64,000 nucleotides of DNA from Elusimicrobiota bacterium (GTDB lineage Bacteria > Elusimicrobiota > Elusimicrobia > Elusimicrobiales > Elusimicrobiaceae), in the NCBI GenBank assembly GCA_009778915.1, contig WRFH01000001.1:124001-188000 (forward strand), in the 5' to 3' direction. The translations under genes and the position numbers were made by a program. This document shows positions 31,048-40,460 of the stretch, one piece after another (position 1 is the first letter of the stretch; every line of letters starts with the position of its first letter). The notes beneath the pieces are model-generated. The model saw only the letters and a list, made by a program, of their open reading frames with translations, was not told the origin of the DNA and searched no databases.

Positions 31048-31741
31048 CGAAACCGAACTTTTAAGAAGCGAAGACGCCAAAAAAATTATAGAAAATTTGC
31101 TTTTTATCACAGACAGGCCGCTTACTCCCAAACGGCTTGCCGAAGTGGTTGACGGCGTCAGCGCCGCGGCCGCTATGGATATAATTACCGAACTGCAAAA
31201 AGAATATTTCGACACACGTCGCGCGGTGCGGATTATTGAAATAGGCGGCGGTTTCCAAATGGCCACAAAGCCGGAATACGGCCGCTGGGTAAGAAAACTT
31301 TACAACGAAAAAATGACGGCTAAGCTGTCAAACGCCGCGCTGGAAACGCTGGCGATTATCGCCTACAAACAGCCGGTGACGCGCGCGGAAGTAGAGGCCA
31401 TACGCGGCGTTGACATAGGCGCGCCGCTTGAGAAACTTTTGGAGCGCGGGCTTGTAAAAATCGCCGGTAAACGGGATACCATCGGCAGGCCGATGGTCTA
31501 CGGCACGACGGAAGAATTTTTACGGCTGTTCGGTTTAAACAAAGTTTCGGAGCTGCCGGATTTGGATATTTTCGCGGCCAAAACCGCGCCGCGCGACGAG
31601 CAGGGGAATTTACCGTTTGAAGACACTTCAAACGCCGCGATAATCCCGCTGGAAGACGGCGAGCTGGACGCGTTAACGGTTGCTCCCGCGGATAAAGATT
31701 TTGTTGAAGAAGAATTAGAAACCGCTAAGGAAGAAATCTGA
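31037..31741 (+). CDS. scpB: Segregation and condensation protein B
   Basis: NLLFITDRPLTPKRLAEVV...LSNAALETLAIIAYKQPVTRAEVEAIRGVD. Confidence 0.94.
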   Translation: MENNETELLRSEDAKKIIENLLFITDRPLTPKRLAEVVDGVSAAAAMDIITELQKEYFDTRRAVRIIEIGGGFQMATKPEYGRWVRKLYNEKMTAKLSNAALETLAIIAYKQPVTRAEVEAIRGVDIGAPLEKLLERGLVKIAGKRDTIGRPMVYGTTEEFLRLFGLNKVSELPDLDIFAAKTAPRDEQGNLPFEDTSNAAIIPLEDGELDALTVAPADKDFVEEELETAKEEI

Positions 31742-31757
31742 GGACGGAGTTTTAATA

Positions 31758-33206
31758 ATGAATATCGTAATGGCTGCCAGCGAGGCTTTTCCTTTTTGTA
31801 AGACGGGCGGGCTGGCCGACGTCGTCGGTTCGCTTGCCAAAGAACTTGCTAAATACAAAGGCAATAAAGTCATTTTATTCCTGCCGCATTACAGGGAAGT
31901 CAACCGCGTCTCTACCCTTAAAGTGGTGCCGGGCACTTTTTTAATTCCCGTCGGGGACAGGTTAGAAAGCGCGTCGCTTTCGTACATTCACTGGGGTTCC
32001 GTTCTGGTATTTTTTATCAGCAGCACGAAATATTTTGACCGCGCCGGTTTTTACCGTACGGCGACGGGCGATTTTTTTGATAACGACGAGCGGTTTATTT
32101 TCTATTCGCGCGCGGTTTTGGAAAGCTGCAAATTTATAGGTTTCAGGCCGGACATTATCCACGCGCACGACTGGCAGGCCGGGCTTATACCGGCGTATAT
32201 TAAAACCGTTTATAAGACGGACGCGTTTTTTACGCGCACGCGCAGTTTGTTTACAATTCACAATATGGCTTACCAGGGGCAGTACCCGTATTCCAGTTTT
32301 GTAAAGGCCGGTTTCCATACGGTTGATTATGTGCCGGAAAGATTTGAGTATTACGGCGGCATAAGTTTTCTTAAAAGCGGCATAGTGTACGCTGATTTCG
32401 TTAACACGGTAAGCCCGAATTACGCCAAAGAAGTTACCGTTGACGAAAAAATGGGTTTCGGCATGGAAGGGCTGCTGCGCCAGCGCGGATATACTTTTAA
32501 AGGCATAGTAAACGGGCTGGATATCGGAGTATGGGACCCGGAGACGGACCCGCTGATTCCGTTCGCGTATGAAAGTTCTTCGCCTGTAAAAGGCAAGGCG
32601 TCATGCAAACAATTTTTGCAAAATATGACCGGGCTTGAAGAGAACCCGCTGAAACCGCTCGTCGGCGTGGTATCCCGCATGGATTACCAGAAAGGTCTGG
32701 ACTTACTGCCGGGCGTTATAGAAAAACTTAAAGACAAAGTGCAGTTTGTCGTCGTGGGCACCGGGGACGCGGGCATGGAGCGCGCGTTCGCGGCGGTGGC
32801 CAAAAACAATGTAGGTAAAGCCGCTTACATTGATAAAGTGGACGAAGAAACGGCGCACAAAATTTACGCCGGCGCGGATATGTTTTTAATGCCGTCCCGT
32901 TTTGAGCCTTGCGGTTTAAGCCAGATGATAGCCATGCGCTACGGCACCGTGCCGGTGGTGTCGCGCGTCGGCGGGCTTATTGACACGGTGACGGGTTTTG
33001 ACGGGCGGAACTCAAACGCCGACGGGTTTTTTATTCTGAAATTCAGCGAGCAGGGCATTTCCGACGCCGTTACCTACGCGCTTAAATATTTTCAGGATAA
33101 GCGCGCCTGGGGAATACTTGTTAAGAACGGCATGGAAAAAGACTTTTCATGGTCCATAAGCGCGCAGCGGTACCAAGATTTATACAAGGAGATTATTTCA
33201 AAATAA
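31758..33206 (+). CDS. glgA: Glycogen synthase (ADP-glucose type)
   Basis: MNIVMAASEAFPFCKTGGLADVVGSLAKEL...IHAHDWQAGLIPAY...MPSRFEPCGLSQMIAMRYGTVPVV. Confidence 0.95.
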   Translation: MNIVMAASEAFPFCKTGGLADVVGSLAKELAKYKGNKVILFLPHYREVNRVSTLKVVPGTFLIPVGDRLESASLSYIHWGSVLVFFISSTKYFDRAGFYRTATGDFFDNDERFIFYSRAVLESCKFIGFRPDIIHAHDWQAGLIPAYIKTVYKTDAFFTRTRSLFTIHNMAYQGQYPYSSFVKAGFHTVDYVPERFEYYGGISFLKSGIVYADFVNTVSPNYAKEVTVDEKMGFGMEGLLRQRGYTFKGIVNGLDIGVWDPETDPLIPFAYESSSPVKGKASCKQFLQNMTGLEENPLKPLVGVVSRMDYQKGLDLLPGVIEKLKDKVQFVVVGTGDAGMERAFAAVAKNNVGKAAYIDKVDEETAHKIYAGADMFLMPSRFEPCGLSQMIAMRYGTVPVVSRVGGLIDTVTGFDGRNSNADGFFILKFSEQGISDAVTYALKYFQDKRAWGILVKNGMEKDFSWSISAQRYQDLYKEIISK

Positions 33207-33209
33207 CTT

Positions 33210-34568
33210 ATGAAAAAGATATTAATCGTCTGCTTTGTTTTATTGTTCGCGGCCTCCGCGCAATGCGAGAAGGCCAAAAATATAATTTTGGTAATTTCAG
33301 ACGGCGGCGGGCCGGAGACTGTCGGCCTGATGGCGCAGTACGCGCGTTACGCGCCGAACAGCCCGTATCCGGACAGAACGTCGAATATAGAAAAATTTTT
33401 TAATAAATCAACTGTCGCGTCCGTTCTTACTAACACTTATTCGACTTTGGTGACGGACTCCGCCGCTTCAGGCACGCAGTTCGCTACGGGCGCTTTCAGC
33501 CTTCCCGGCCAAATCGGCGTTGATTATAGCGGTAAACCTGTAAAAACAATTTTGGAATACGCGCGGGACGCCGGCAAAAGCACCGGCCTTATAACTACGG
33601 TTTATCTGCAGGACGCGACGCCCGCCGTTTTTGCCGCGCACGAAGCCAGCCGCGGCGAAAAAGAAGACATAGCGGCGGACATGTTTAACTCAAACGTCGA
33701 CGTACTGCTAGGCGGCGGCGCAAAATATTTCGCGCCGTTTGAAGATAAATTTAAAGCTAAAGGTTATATTGTAGCGCATACAAAGGACGAACTTGCGGGC
33801 GTGCAAGCCGGCAAAAACGTAAAACTTTTAGGCACTTTCGCGGACCTTGAAATGCCTTTTGATATTTATAAAAGAACCGATATGCCATCGCTGGCGGACA
33901 TGACGGCGAAAGCTTTGGATATTCTGAGCCAGAATAAAAAAGGTTTTTTTATTATGGTTGAAGCCGGCCGCGTGGACTGGGCTCTTCACGCGAATGACGC
34001 CGCCGCGACTTTGCAGGAAATGCTGGAATTGGATAACACTCTGGGTTACCTTTTGAAATGGGCTGCGAACCGCAAAGATACTCTTGTAATTCTGACGGCG
34101 GACCATGATACGGGCGGTTTCGGTTTCAATTATCACCACCTTGACGGTCCGGCGGTGGAGAGAGCAAAGGCGAATAACGAGGTTATTTACGAAGGACAGA
34201 TAGATTACGTAAATCCGATAATTTTTGACAAACTTACGGCGCAGAAAGGCATGTTCTATGACGCGCAGAAAGAGTTTGACGCGCTTCCGGCTAAACAGCA
34301 GACAAACCAAGCGCTTGCCGATATTTTTTCAAAGACCGTAGGCGGGCCGGTTGACTCCTCTTTATATAAAAACGCCAAAACGATTGAAGATATTAAAAAG
34401 AATTATGACGCCGCGCTGGGCATAGTGTGGTCCACGGAGTCCCACTTATCCACGCCGGTGCCGCTGGCCGCCTGGGGAGTCACGCAGCAAAATTACGGCG
34501 GGCTTTACCACATGACGGATTTAAATAAAAAAATGATGAAAAGTTTCGGGTTTGAGGTATCAAAATGA
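33210..34568 (+). CDS. Alkaline phosphatase
   Basis: Signal peptide; NIILVISDGG...VTDSAASGTQFATG...TADHDTGGF. Confidence 0.92.
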   Translation: MKKILIVCFVLLFAASAQCEKAKNIILVISDGGGPETVGLMAQYARYAPNSPYPDRTSNIEKFFNKSTVASVLTNTYSTLVTDSAASGTQFATGAFSLPGQIGVDYSGKPVKTILEYARDAGKSTGLITTVYLQDATPAVFAAHEASRGEKEDIAADMFNSNVDVLLGGGAKYFAPFEDKFKAKGYIVAHTKDELAGVQAGKNVKLLGTFADLEMPFDIYKRTDMPSLADMTAKALDILSQNKKGFFIMVEAGRVDWALHANDAAATLQEMLELDNTLGYLLKWAANRKDTLVILTADHDTGGFGFNYHHLDGPAVERAKANNEVIYEGQIDYVNPIIFDKLTAQKGMFYDAQKEFDALPAKQQTNQALADIFSKTVGGPVDSSLYKNAKTIEDIKKNYDAALGIVWSTESHLSTPVPLAAWGVTQQNYGGLYHMTDLNKKMMKSFGFEVSK

Positions 34569-35359
34569 CGGATGAGATTGTAAAACCCGCGGAAGAAACT
34601 CCAGCCGCCGTCAAGCCGCGGCAAAAAGTTGTTCCGGGGTACGGAAGATTATTTTTTATCACGCTGTTTATCGCCTTGCTGCTGCAGAGTTTTTGTTTTT
34701 TTTATTTTCAGGCGCGGGAAATCAGCGGCGCGCTGCACAGGGATTTTAAAATTATTCTTACGCTTAACGCCGCCGCGCCGGACCGCGTTAATGAAATAGG
34801 CAAAACGCTTTCCGCCAACGCCGACGTGCTTAGTCTTAAATTTATCTCCGCTGAAGACGGCTTTGAAATGCTTAAACAGCAGAACCCCGGTCTTGCGGAA
34901 AATTTTGTGTTTCTGGGCCGCAGGCCGATGGCGGATTATTTTGAACTTACGGTAAGCGACGCCGCGCTTGCGGATATTGACGCGTGGGTTAAGACAAATA
35001 TTACTCCTATTTCCGACGCGCAGGTTTTTTATAAAAAAGACGCCGCGGCGGCGGCGGCTTACGGCGCGGACCTGATTAAATTTTTAAATCTTATCGCCGG
35101 CATTTTGCTTGTAGTTCTTTTTTCTTTTGTATTTTTTGTGGAAGGCAGCAGCGTAAAACCCGCTGAGCCGCGCGCGCCGGCGGTTCTTATCGCGCTGGTT
35201 GCGTACGGCGTTTCATACGGCATTTTTTATTTTTTGCTTGAGCCGCTTCAGAAAACCGGCGGAAGTTTTTTTGTCGTTACCGCGCTTGAAGTGCAGTGCA
35301 TAATAATTTTTATAACGGCCGTCTCAGGCTGGGTGTTTGCGAAATGGAAAAGATTTTAA
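34565..35359 (+). CDS. FtsX-like 4-TM membrane protein
   Basis: TM1 then ~130-aa extracytoplasmic domain then three C-terminal TMs; followed by an EnvC-like gene. Confidence 0.6.
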   Translation: MTDEIVKPAEETPAAVKPRQKVVPGYGRLFFITLFIALLLQSFCFFYFQAREISGALHRDFKIILTLNAAAPDRVNEIGKTLSANADVLSLKFISAEDGFEMLKQQNPGLAENFVFLGRRPMADYFELTVSDAALADIDAWVKTNITPISDAQVFYKKDAAAAAAYGADLIKFLNLIAGILLVVLFSFVFFVEGSSVKPAEPRAPAVLIALVAYGVSYGIFYFLLEPLQKTGGSFFVVTALEVQCIIIFITAVSGWVFAKWKRF

Positions 35360-36495
35360 CTCTTTTTACGGTTCTGTTTTTTGCGTCACTCTGTATGGCG
35401 GAGCCCAGCAAGAGCGAGCTTGACGCTTTGCAGGACAAGGCCAAAGCAAAAGAAGAGGAAGTTAAAAAATATAAAGATGAGGAAAATAAAATTTCAAAAC
35501 AGCTTTCCGCGATAGAGCAGAAACAGGTTGCGGCTGAGCAGACGATTAATAAAATCGAGTTTGACATGAGCCTTGTCGAACAGAATAAAATAACCGCGGC
35601 AAATAAAAAAGAGGCGCTGGAACGCTCTCTGCCCGTCTGGGAAGATTCGCTTGAAAAAGAAGCGTCCGCGTTTCTGGTAAATAAAATGTCCGACACTCAG
35701 TATTATGACAGCGGTTCGCTGCTTATGAATATTTTGTTAAACCGCGCGCTGGAACATAAATCGTTATTCGCCGCCGGGCTGCAAAAGGAAAACCAGGCCG
35801 CCGCGGAAAAGATAGAAGGGTTTGAGCAAAAAAACCGCGATTTGCAGGAGGCCACCAGCAAGGCCGAAGAGCAGAGGGCCATTATAACCAAAGATTTCCA
35901 GCGCGTAAAAGTGGACCTTAACGCGGCGAAGAAAAAACATGAGGCCGCGCAGCAGGAACTGGACGAGATTAACAAATCCGCCGAGGAAATGAAAAACATT
36001 CTCTCCGCGGCCGAAACAAAGCGCAAAAAAGCCGCCGAGAAAGAGGCAAAAGGAACCGGCGGCACCCAGTCGATGGCTGAAATCAACGTCCGCGCCCGTT
36101 CGCTTCCGCATCCCGTCAGCGGGGAAATTATCAGCAGGTTCGGCAAAGAATATAACCCGGACTTAAATATTTCAATTTTCCGCGACGGCATTAAAATGGC
36201 GGCCAGGCCGGGCGAAGCGGTTTACAGCGTCGACGAAGGCACCGTTATTTACAGCGGCAATTTCAGAAGTTACGGAAACGTCGTGATTATCGACCACGGC
36301 AAAGGATTTTTTACGATTTACGGCTATCTGAGCAGGATTGACGTGCAAAAAGGAGACAGCGTCGGCAGAAGGACGCCGATAGGAATTGTCGGCGTGGATA
36401 ATTTACAGGGCAGCATAGGCAGCGGCCGCACGGCGCTGTACTTTGAAATAAGAAAAGGGACAACTGCGGTGGACCCAGAACTGTGGCTGGAATAA
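35344..36495 (+). CDS. M23 murein peptidase/EnvC-like with coiled coil
   Basis: Signal peptide, long coiled coil, GEAVYSVDEGTVIYSGNFRSYGNVVIIDHGKGFFTIYGYLSRIDVQKGDSV..G. Confidence 0.88.
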   Translation: MEKILTLFTVLFFASLCMAEPSKSELDALQDKAKAKEEEVKKYKDEENKISKQLSAIEQKQVAAEQTINKIEFDMSLVEQNKITAANKKEALERSLPVWEDSLEKEASAFLVNKMSDTQYYDSGSLLMNILLNRALEHKSLFAAGLQKENQAAAEKIEGFEQKNRDLQEATSKAEEQRAIITKDFQRVKVDLNAAKKKHEAAQQELDEINKSAEEMKNILSAAETKRKKAAEKEAKGTGGTQSMAEINVRARSLPHPVSGEIISRFGKEYNPDLNISIFRDGIKMAARPGEAVYSVDEGTVIYSGNFRSYGNVVIIDHGKGFFTIYGYLSRIDVQKGDSVGRRTPIGIVGVDNLQGSIGSGRTALYFEIRKGTTAVDPELWLE

Positions 36496-36519
36496 TTGAC
36501 AAAAACGCCGCGCTTTGTG

Positions 36520-36735
36520 TTTTTCCCTCTCCCTGAAAGGGAGAGGGCAGGGTGAGGGTTCTGAACACAATATGTACACAACATATTGTTGTTCATTAAC
36601 TTAGGTTTTTTACCTTATCGGCCCCGGAAAGGCGATGTCTTGAATAGATTTACGGCAGTATATTTGTGTTTTAAAACCCTCACCTGTGTCCTCTCCCTTT
36701 CAGGGAGAGGAAAAAGATTTGAGGACGGAGTCTTA
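36520..36735 (+). repeat. Family-1 palindromic repeat, full copy (copy C)
   Basis: CCCTCTCCCTGAAAGGGAGAGGGCAGGGTGAGGGTTCTGAACACAATATGTACACAACATATTGTTGTTCATTAACTTAGG...CCTCTCCCTTTCAGGGAGAGGAAAAAGATTTGAGGACGGAGTCTT. Confidence 0.95.
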
Positions 36736-36738
36736 ATA

Positions 36739-38079
36739 ATGAAAAAAATAAATAAAAATGCAATTTTGCTGACGGTAGTTTTCTTTTTGGGGACATTGTT
36801 CCCTTACGCTTATTCGGCGGTGGACAGCGGGCTTAACAAACTGAAAACGCTTATCGACGTTATGCAGTACGTCAAAGAAAATTACGTCGAAGAAACCAAA
36901 ACCGAAGATTTGGTTACCGGCGCGATAACGGGTTTAATGGACAGCCTTGATATGTTCTCCGAATATCTGCCGCCTAAAGATTATAAAGCTTTAAAGACGG
37001 AAACTAAAGGCGAATTCGGCGGCATAGGCCTGCGTCTGACGCAGGGGGACGGATTTTTGGAAGTAACTTCGCCCATGCCCGGCACGCCGGCTTTTGAGGC
37101 TAAAATTATGCCTAAGGACCGCATTATCGCGATTGACGGCGCTGACGTTAAAGACATGCTTTTAGACGACGCCGTTGAAAAAATGCGCGGCAAACCCGGC
37201 ACCAAAGTGCGTCTTACGCTGCAGCGCAAAAAAGAGAATTCCGCGGATTTTGAAACGCTGCCGGAGCTCACTTTAAAACGCGCCAACATTGTGCCGGAAG
37301 TGGTTTTCTCCCGCATGATAACGGACGATATCGGTTACCTTTACGTCGTGGATTTTTCCGGCCATACCATGGAAAAAGTTAACGCAGCGCTTAAAGATTT
37401 GAAAAAGCAGGGCATGCAAAAACTGGTGCTTGATTTGCGTTTTGACCCGGGCGGGCTGCTCGGCTCCGCCGTGGATTTGGCCAGCGCGTTTTTGGGCGAC
37501 GAAAAGATGATAGTCTACACCAAAGGCCGCAAGCCGGAATATTACCAGGAATATAAAGCGCCGATGAAAGCGGATTATAAAGATATCCCTATGGTGCTTT
37601 TGGTAAACGAAGCGTCCGCGTCCGGCAGTGAAATTGTCGCCGGCGCGCTGCAGGACCATAAGCGCGCGGCGCTCGTCGGCGCGAGGACGTTCGGCAAAGC
37701 CAGCGTGCAGCAGCTGCAGCCGCTCGGCGACGGTTCCGCCATACGTCTTACGATAGCGTATTATTACACGCCGCTGGGCCGCCTGATACACAGAAATCAT
37801 AAAGATCCTAAGACGGCGGGAACCGGCGGCATTATGCCGGACGTCGTCGTAAATCCGAAAAAGGAAGACATGGTGCAAATTTATACCTTATATAATATGG
37901 CCATTTACACGCCCGGCAAAAAAACGGAATATCCGCAAATCCACGACGAAGCGCTTGACATCGCCAAAGATTTGCTGAACAACCCGGACAAGTACGCGCT
38001 TGCTTTGCAAGGCAAATACGAGGCGCCGAAAACAGAAGAAAAAAAGGACGATAAAAAACCAACGGAAACTAAAAAATAA
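36739..38079 (+). CDS. ctpA: Carboxy-terminal processing protease (S41, PDZ)
   Basis: GEFGGIGLRL PDZ region; LRFDPGGLL; NEASASGSEIVAGALQDH (catalytic Ser); FGKASVQQ (Lys). Confidence 0.93.
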   Translation: MKKINKNAILLTVVFFLGTLFPYAYSAVDSGLNKLKTLIDVMQYVKENYVEETKTEDLVTGAITGLMDSLDMFSEYLPPKDYKALKTETKGEFGGIGLRLTQGDGFLEVTSPMPGTPAFEAKIMPKDRIIAIDGADVKDMLLDDAVEKMRGKPGTKVRLTLQRKKENSADFETLPELTLKRANIVPEVVFSRMITDDIGYLYVVDFSGHTMEKVNAALKDLKKQGMQKLVLDLRFDPGGLLGSAVDLASAFLGDEKMIVYTKGRKPEYYQEYKAPMKADYKDIPMVLLVNEASASGSEIVAGALQDHKRAALVGARTFGKASVQQLQPLGDGSAIRLTIAYYYTPLGRLIHRNHKDPKTAGTGGIMPDVVVNPKKEDMVQIYTLYNMAIYTPGKKTEYPQIHDEALDIAKDLLNNPDKYALALQGKYEAPKTEEKKDDKKPTETKK

Positions 38080-39095
38080 TGGAAAAAGATTTTACCATAC
38101 TGGGTATTGAGACGACGTGCGATGAAACTTCCGCCGCGCTGCTTCGCGCGGACGGGACGCTTGTGTCTAACGTCGTGCACACTCAGATTGATATTCACAA
38201 AAAATATTGCGGCGTAGTGCCGGAACTGGCCAGCCGCGCGCACGCCGTCAAAGTTGCGGAAGTGGTTAAAGAGGCTTTAGGCGACAACAAAATTGACGCC
38301 GTAGCTTTTGCCAGCGGGCCCGGTTTGCCCGGCGGCCTCATGGTCGGCAGGATAGCGGCGGAGGCCGCGGCCGCGCTGCGTAACGTGCCGGTCTACGGCG
38401 TAAACCACCTTGAAGGCCATATGTTCGCGTGCGAGTTTGATAAGGTTGAAGATAAATTTAAAGCAGTAAAAACGCTTGAATTTCCGTTAATTACATTGAT
38501 AGTAAGCGGCGGACACACGGAACTTTGGCACGTAAAAAATTACGGGCAGTATAAAATTTTGGGCCGTACGCGGGACGACGCGGCCGGCGAAGCGTTTGAT
38601 AAAGTGTCCAAACTTTTGGGCTTGGGTTACCCGGGAGGCCCGCCGGTGTCCAGAGAAGCGCTTAACGGAAATCCGGCGGCAATAAAATTCCCGCGTCCTA
38701 TGATGCCGGGGACTTTTGAATTTTCTTTCAGCGGGATAAAGACGGCCGTCAGTTATTATCTGCGGGACCACAAAGATATTAATAAGGCGGATGTTTGCGC
38801 CGGTTTTCAGGCGGCGGTAGTTGAGACGCTGGTAGCCAAAACTTTTGAAGCCGTTAAGAAATATAAAGCCAAAAATATCGCCGTCGGCGGCGGAGTTGCG
38901 GCCAACGATATGCTGCGGCAAATGATGACGGCGCGCGGCGTTGAAGAAAACGTTAAAGTAAATTTTGTTCCCCGTGCTCTTTCGGCGGACAACGGCGCGA
39001 TGATAGCGCTCGCGGCGCTCAGAAAAATTATGTACGCCGGCAAAGCGGACGCGAATAAAAAAATTAACCCGAACATGAAAGTAAAGAGTTGGTAA
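38079..39095 (+). CDS. tsaD: tRNA threonylcarbamoyladenosine biosynthesis protein
   Basis: ILGIETTCDETSAALL...VVPELASRAHAVK...GVNHLEGHMFA...VSGGHTELWHV...GGGVAANDMLR. Confidence 0.96.
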   Translation: MEKDFTILGIETTCDETSAALLRADGTLVSNVVHTQIDIHKKYCGVVPELASRAHAVKVAEVVKEALGDNKIDAVAFASGPGLPGGLMVGRIAAEAAAALRNVPVYGVNHLEGHMFACEFDKVEDKFKAVKTLEFPLITLIVSGGHTELWHVKNYGQYKILGRTRDDAAGEAFDKVSKLLGLGYPGGPPVSREALNGNPAAIKFPRPMMPGTFEFSFSGIKTAVSYYLRDHKDINKADVCAGFQAAVVETLVAKTFEAVKKYKAKNIAVGGGVAANDMLRQMMTARGVEENVKVNFVPRALSADNGAMIALAALRKIMYAGKADANKKINPNMKVKSW

Positions 39096-39100
39096 ATTTT

Positions 39101-39200
39101 CTTCCCTTTTTAAGGGAAGTACCGGCGAAGCCGGGGAAGGGTTTTATGCGTGTTTAAAAACCCTTCGGCCCTGTGGGCCACTCCCCTTATAAGGGGAGAA
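39101..39200. repeat. Family-2 palindromic intergenic element
   Basis: CTTCCCTTTTTAAGGGAAG hairpin + CCGGCGAAGCCGG hairpin ... GGCCCTGTGGGCC + CTCCCCTTATAAGGGGAG hairpin; arms pair (GGGAAGGGTTTT / AAAACCCTTC). Confidence 0.8.
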
Positions 39201-39248
39201 AATGATATGCATATTTTTTTATAGGAACAATAGGATTGAAATAGACTA

Positions 39249-40460
39249 ATGTTATTTTGGATGATGCCCGACTCCGGGCCTAACACAAAACAGGATTTGG
39301 AAAATTTTCTGGCGGCTTACCGCAAAGACCGCCCGAAAGAGGACATACGCGTCGAATATTTCACGCGCGATAATCTGTGGCGCAAACTTTTTCTCATGCG
39401 GTTTGAAGACGATATCTCCGGCCTGCCGGATTTAATCCAGGTTCCTCATTCGTGGACGCCGTTTTTAACGGCGACGAACAGCATTGAAAATCTGTCCGCC
39501 ATGGACCCGTCTTTAAATTTGAATTCTTTTTTGTCGCCGCTGGTTCCGCACTGCTACCGCAACGGCACAAAAGATATTTACGGCCTGCCGTGGTGGATGG
39601 ACGTTATGGCGCTGCACTACCGCGAAGACCACCTTAAAAAAGTCAGCCAAAACCCGGAGGAAGATTTAAAAACCTGGCGCGGTTTTCTGGAAATCTGCGA
39701 TAAATTAAAAAAAGAATTTAAGACGGACCATAGTTATTTTCCGATACAAAACAGCGACTGGCGCGGCAGCATTTCCATACGCTATATTTTCCCGTGCATA
39801 TGGAGCCGCGGGAGCGACCTTTTTGACGAAGCCGGCAAAAAAAGCTGTTTTAACGACGACGCTTTTGTCGCCGGCCTTGAGGATTATATAACTTTGGCGC
39901 AGCGGGAATTTCTGCCGATACTGCGCGAACGCGGCTCTCTGGGCACAATGCTTTCCGGCCGCGCCAGCATTTTTATGACGAGAAGGCAGGGGTTAAGTAT
40001 GTTTGAGGCGCACAAAAGCGCGTTTGAGGCTAAGACGGTGGCGGTGCCCGCGTCCGGCGAAAAACAGGTTTCGTTTTTGTCCGGCGTAAATTTGGTTATA
40101 AATAAAAGAAGCGAAAAAAAGGAACAGAGTTTTGAACTTATCAAATGGCTGACTAAAAGGGAAAACCAGCTTAAATACGCGGCGCTGATGGAAGTTTTTC
40201 CGGCGGAAGAGAGCAGTTTTGAAGAGTTCATTTTTTCTTCCACCGCGCGCATGAAAACTTACGCGAAAATCGTGGCCGGCGCGAGGACGCTGTCAACAAA
40301 TATGGTTGCGTCCACGGCGGGGGAGATGTTGAATGAAGTGCTTGACCGCGTGTCTTTGGAAATTATAAAAGGCTCTTACCGGCGTGAAATTCTGCTGGGC
40401 GAACTTGACCGCGCGTCAAAAGAAGCGGATTATCTTTTGAATTTGTACGGGGATTATTAA
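39249..40460 (+). CDS. ABC sugar-binding-protein-fold (SBP family 1) protein lacking a signal peptide
   Basis: MLFWMMPDSGPNTKQDLENFLAAYRKDRPKEDIRVEYF...DLIQVPHSWTPFL...YGLPWWMDVMALHYRED: SBP1-type; no hydrophobic leader from ATG. Confidence 0.75.
   Translation: MLFWMMPDSGPNTKQDLENFLAAYRKDRPKEDIRVEYFTRDNLWRKLFLMRFEDDISGLPDLIQVPHSWTPFLTATNSIENLSAMDPSLNLNSFLSPLVPHCYRNGTKDIYGLPWWMDVMALHYREDHLKKVSQNPEEDLKTWRGFLEICDKLKKEFKTDHSYFPIQNSDWRGSISIRYIFPCIWSRGSDLFDEAGKKSCFNDDAFVAGLEDYITLAQREFLPILRERGSLGTMLSGRASIFMTRRQGLSMFEAHKSAFEAKTVAVPASGEKQVSFLSGVNLVINKRSEKKEQSFELIKWLTKRENQLKYAALMEVFPAEESSFEEFIFSSTARMKTYAKIVAGARTLSTNMVASTAGEMLNEVLDRVSLEIIKGSYRREILLGELDRASKEADYLLNLYGDY

Noticed and set aside
36324-36596. 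Minus-strand 90-aa ORF (NPHPALSLSGRGKNTK...)
   Set aside because: Translation of the family-1 repeat plus antisense of the M23 gene; no gene evidence.
36586-36738. N-terminal extension of ctpA in the ORF track (MLFINLGFLPYRPRKG...)
   Set aside because: Encoded by the repeat; ATG 36739 has an SD (GAGGACGGAG) and yields a proper signal peptide.
37273-37878. 201-aa minus-strand ORF inside ctpA
   Set aside because: Antisense shadow ORF opposite conserved S41 protease motifs.
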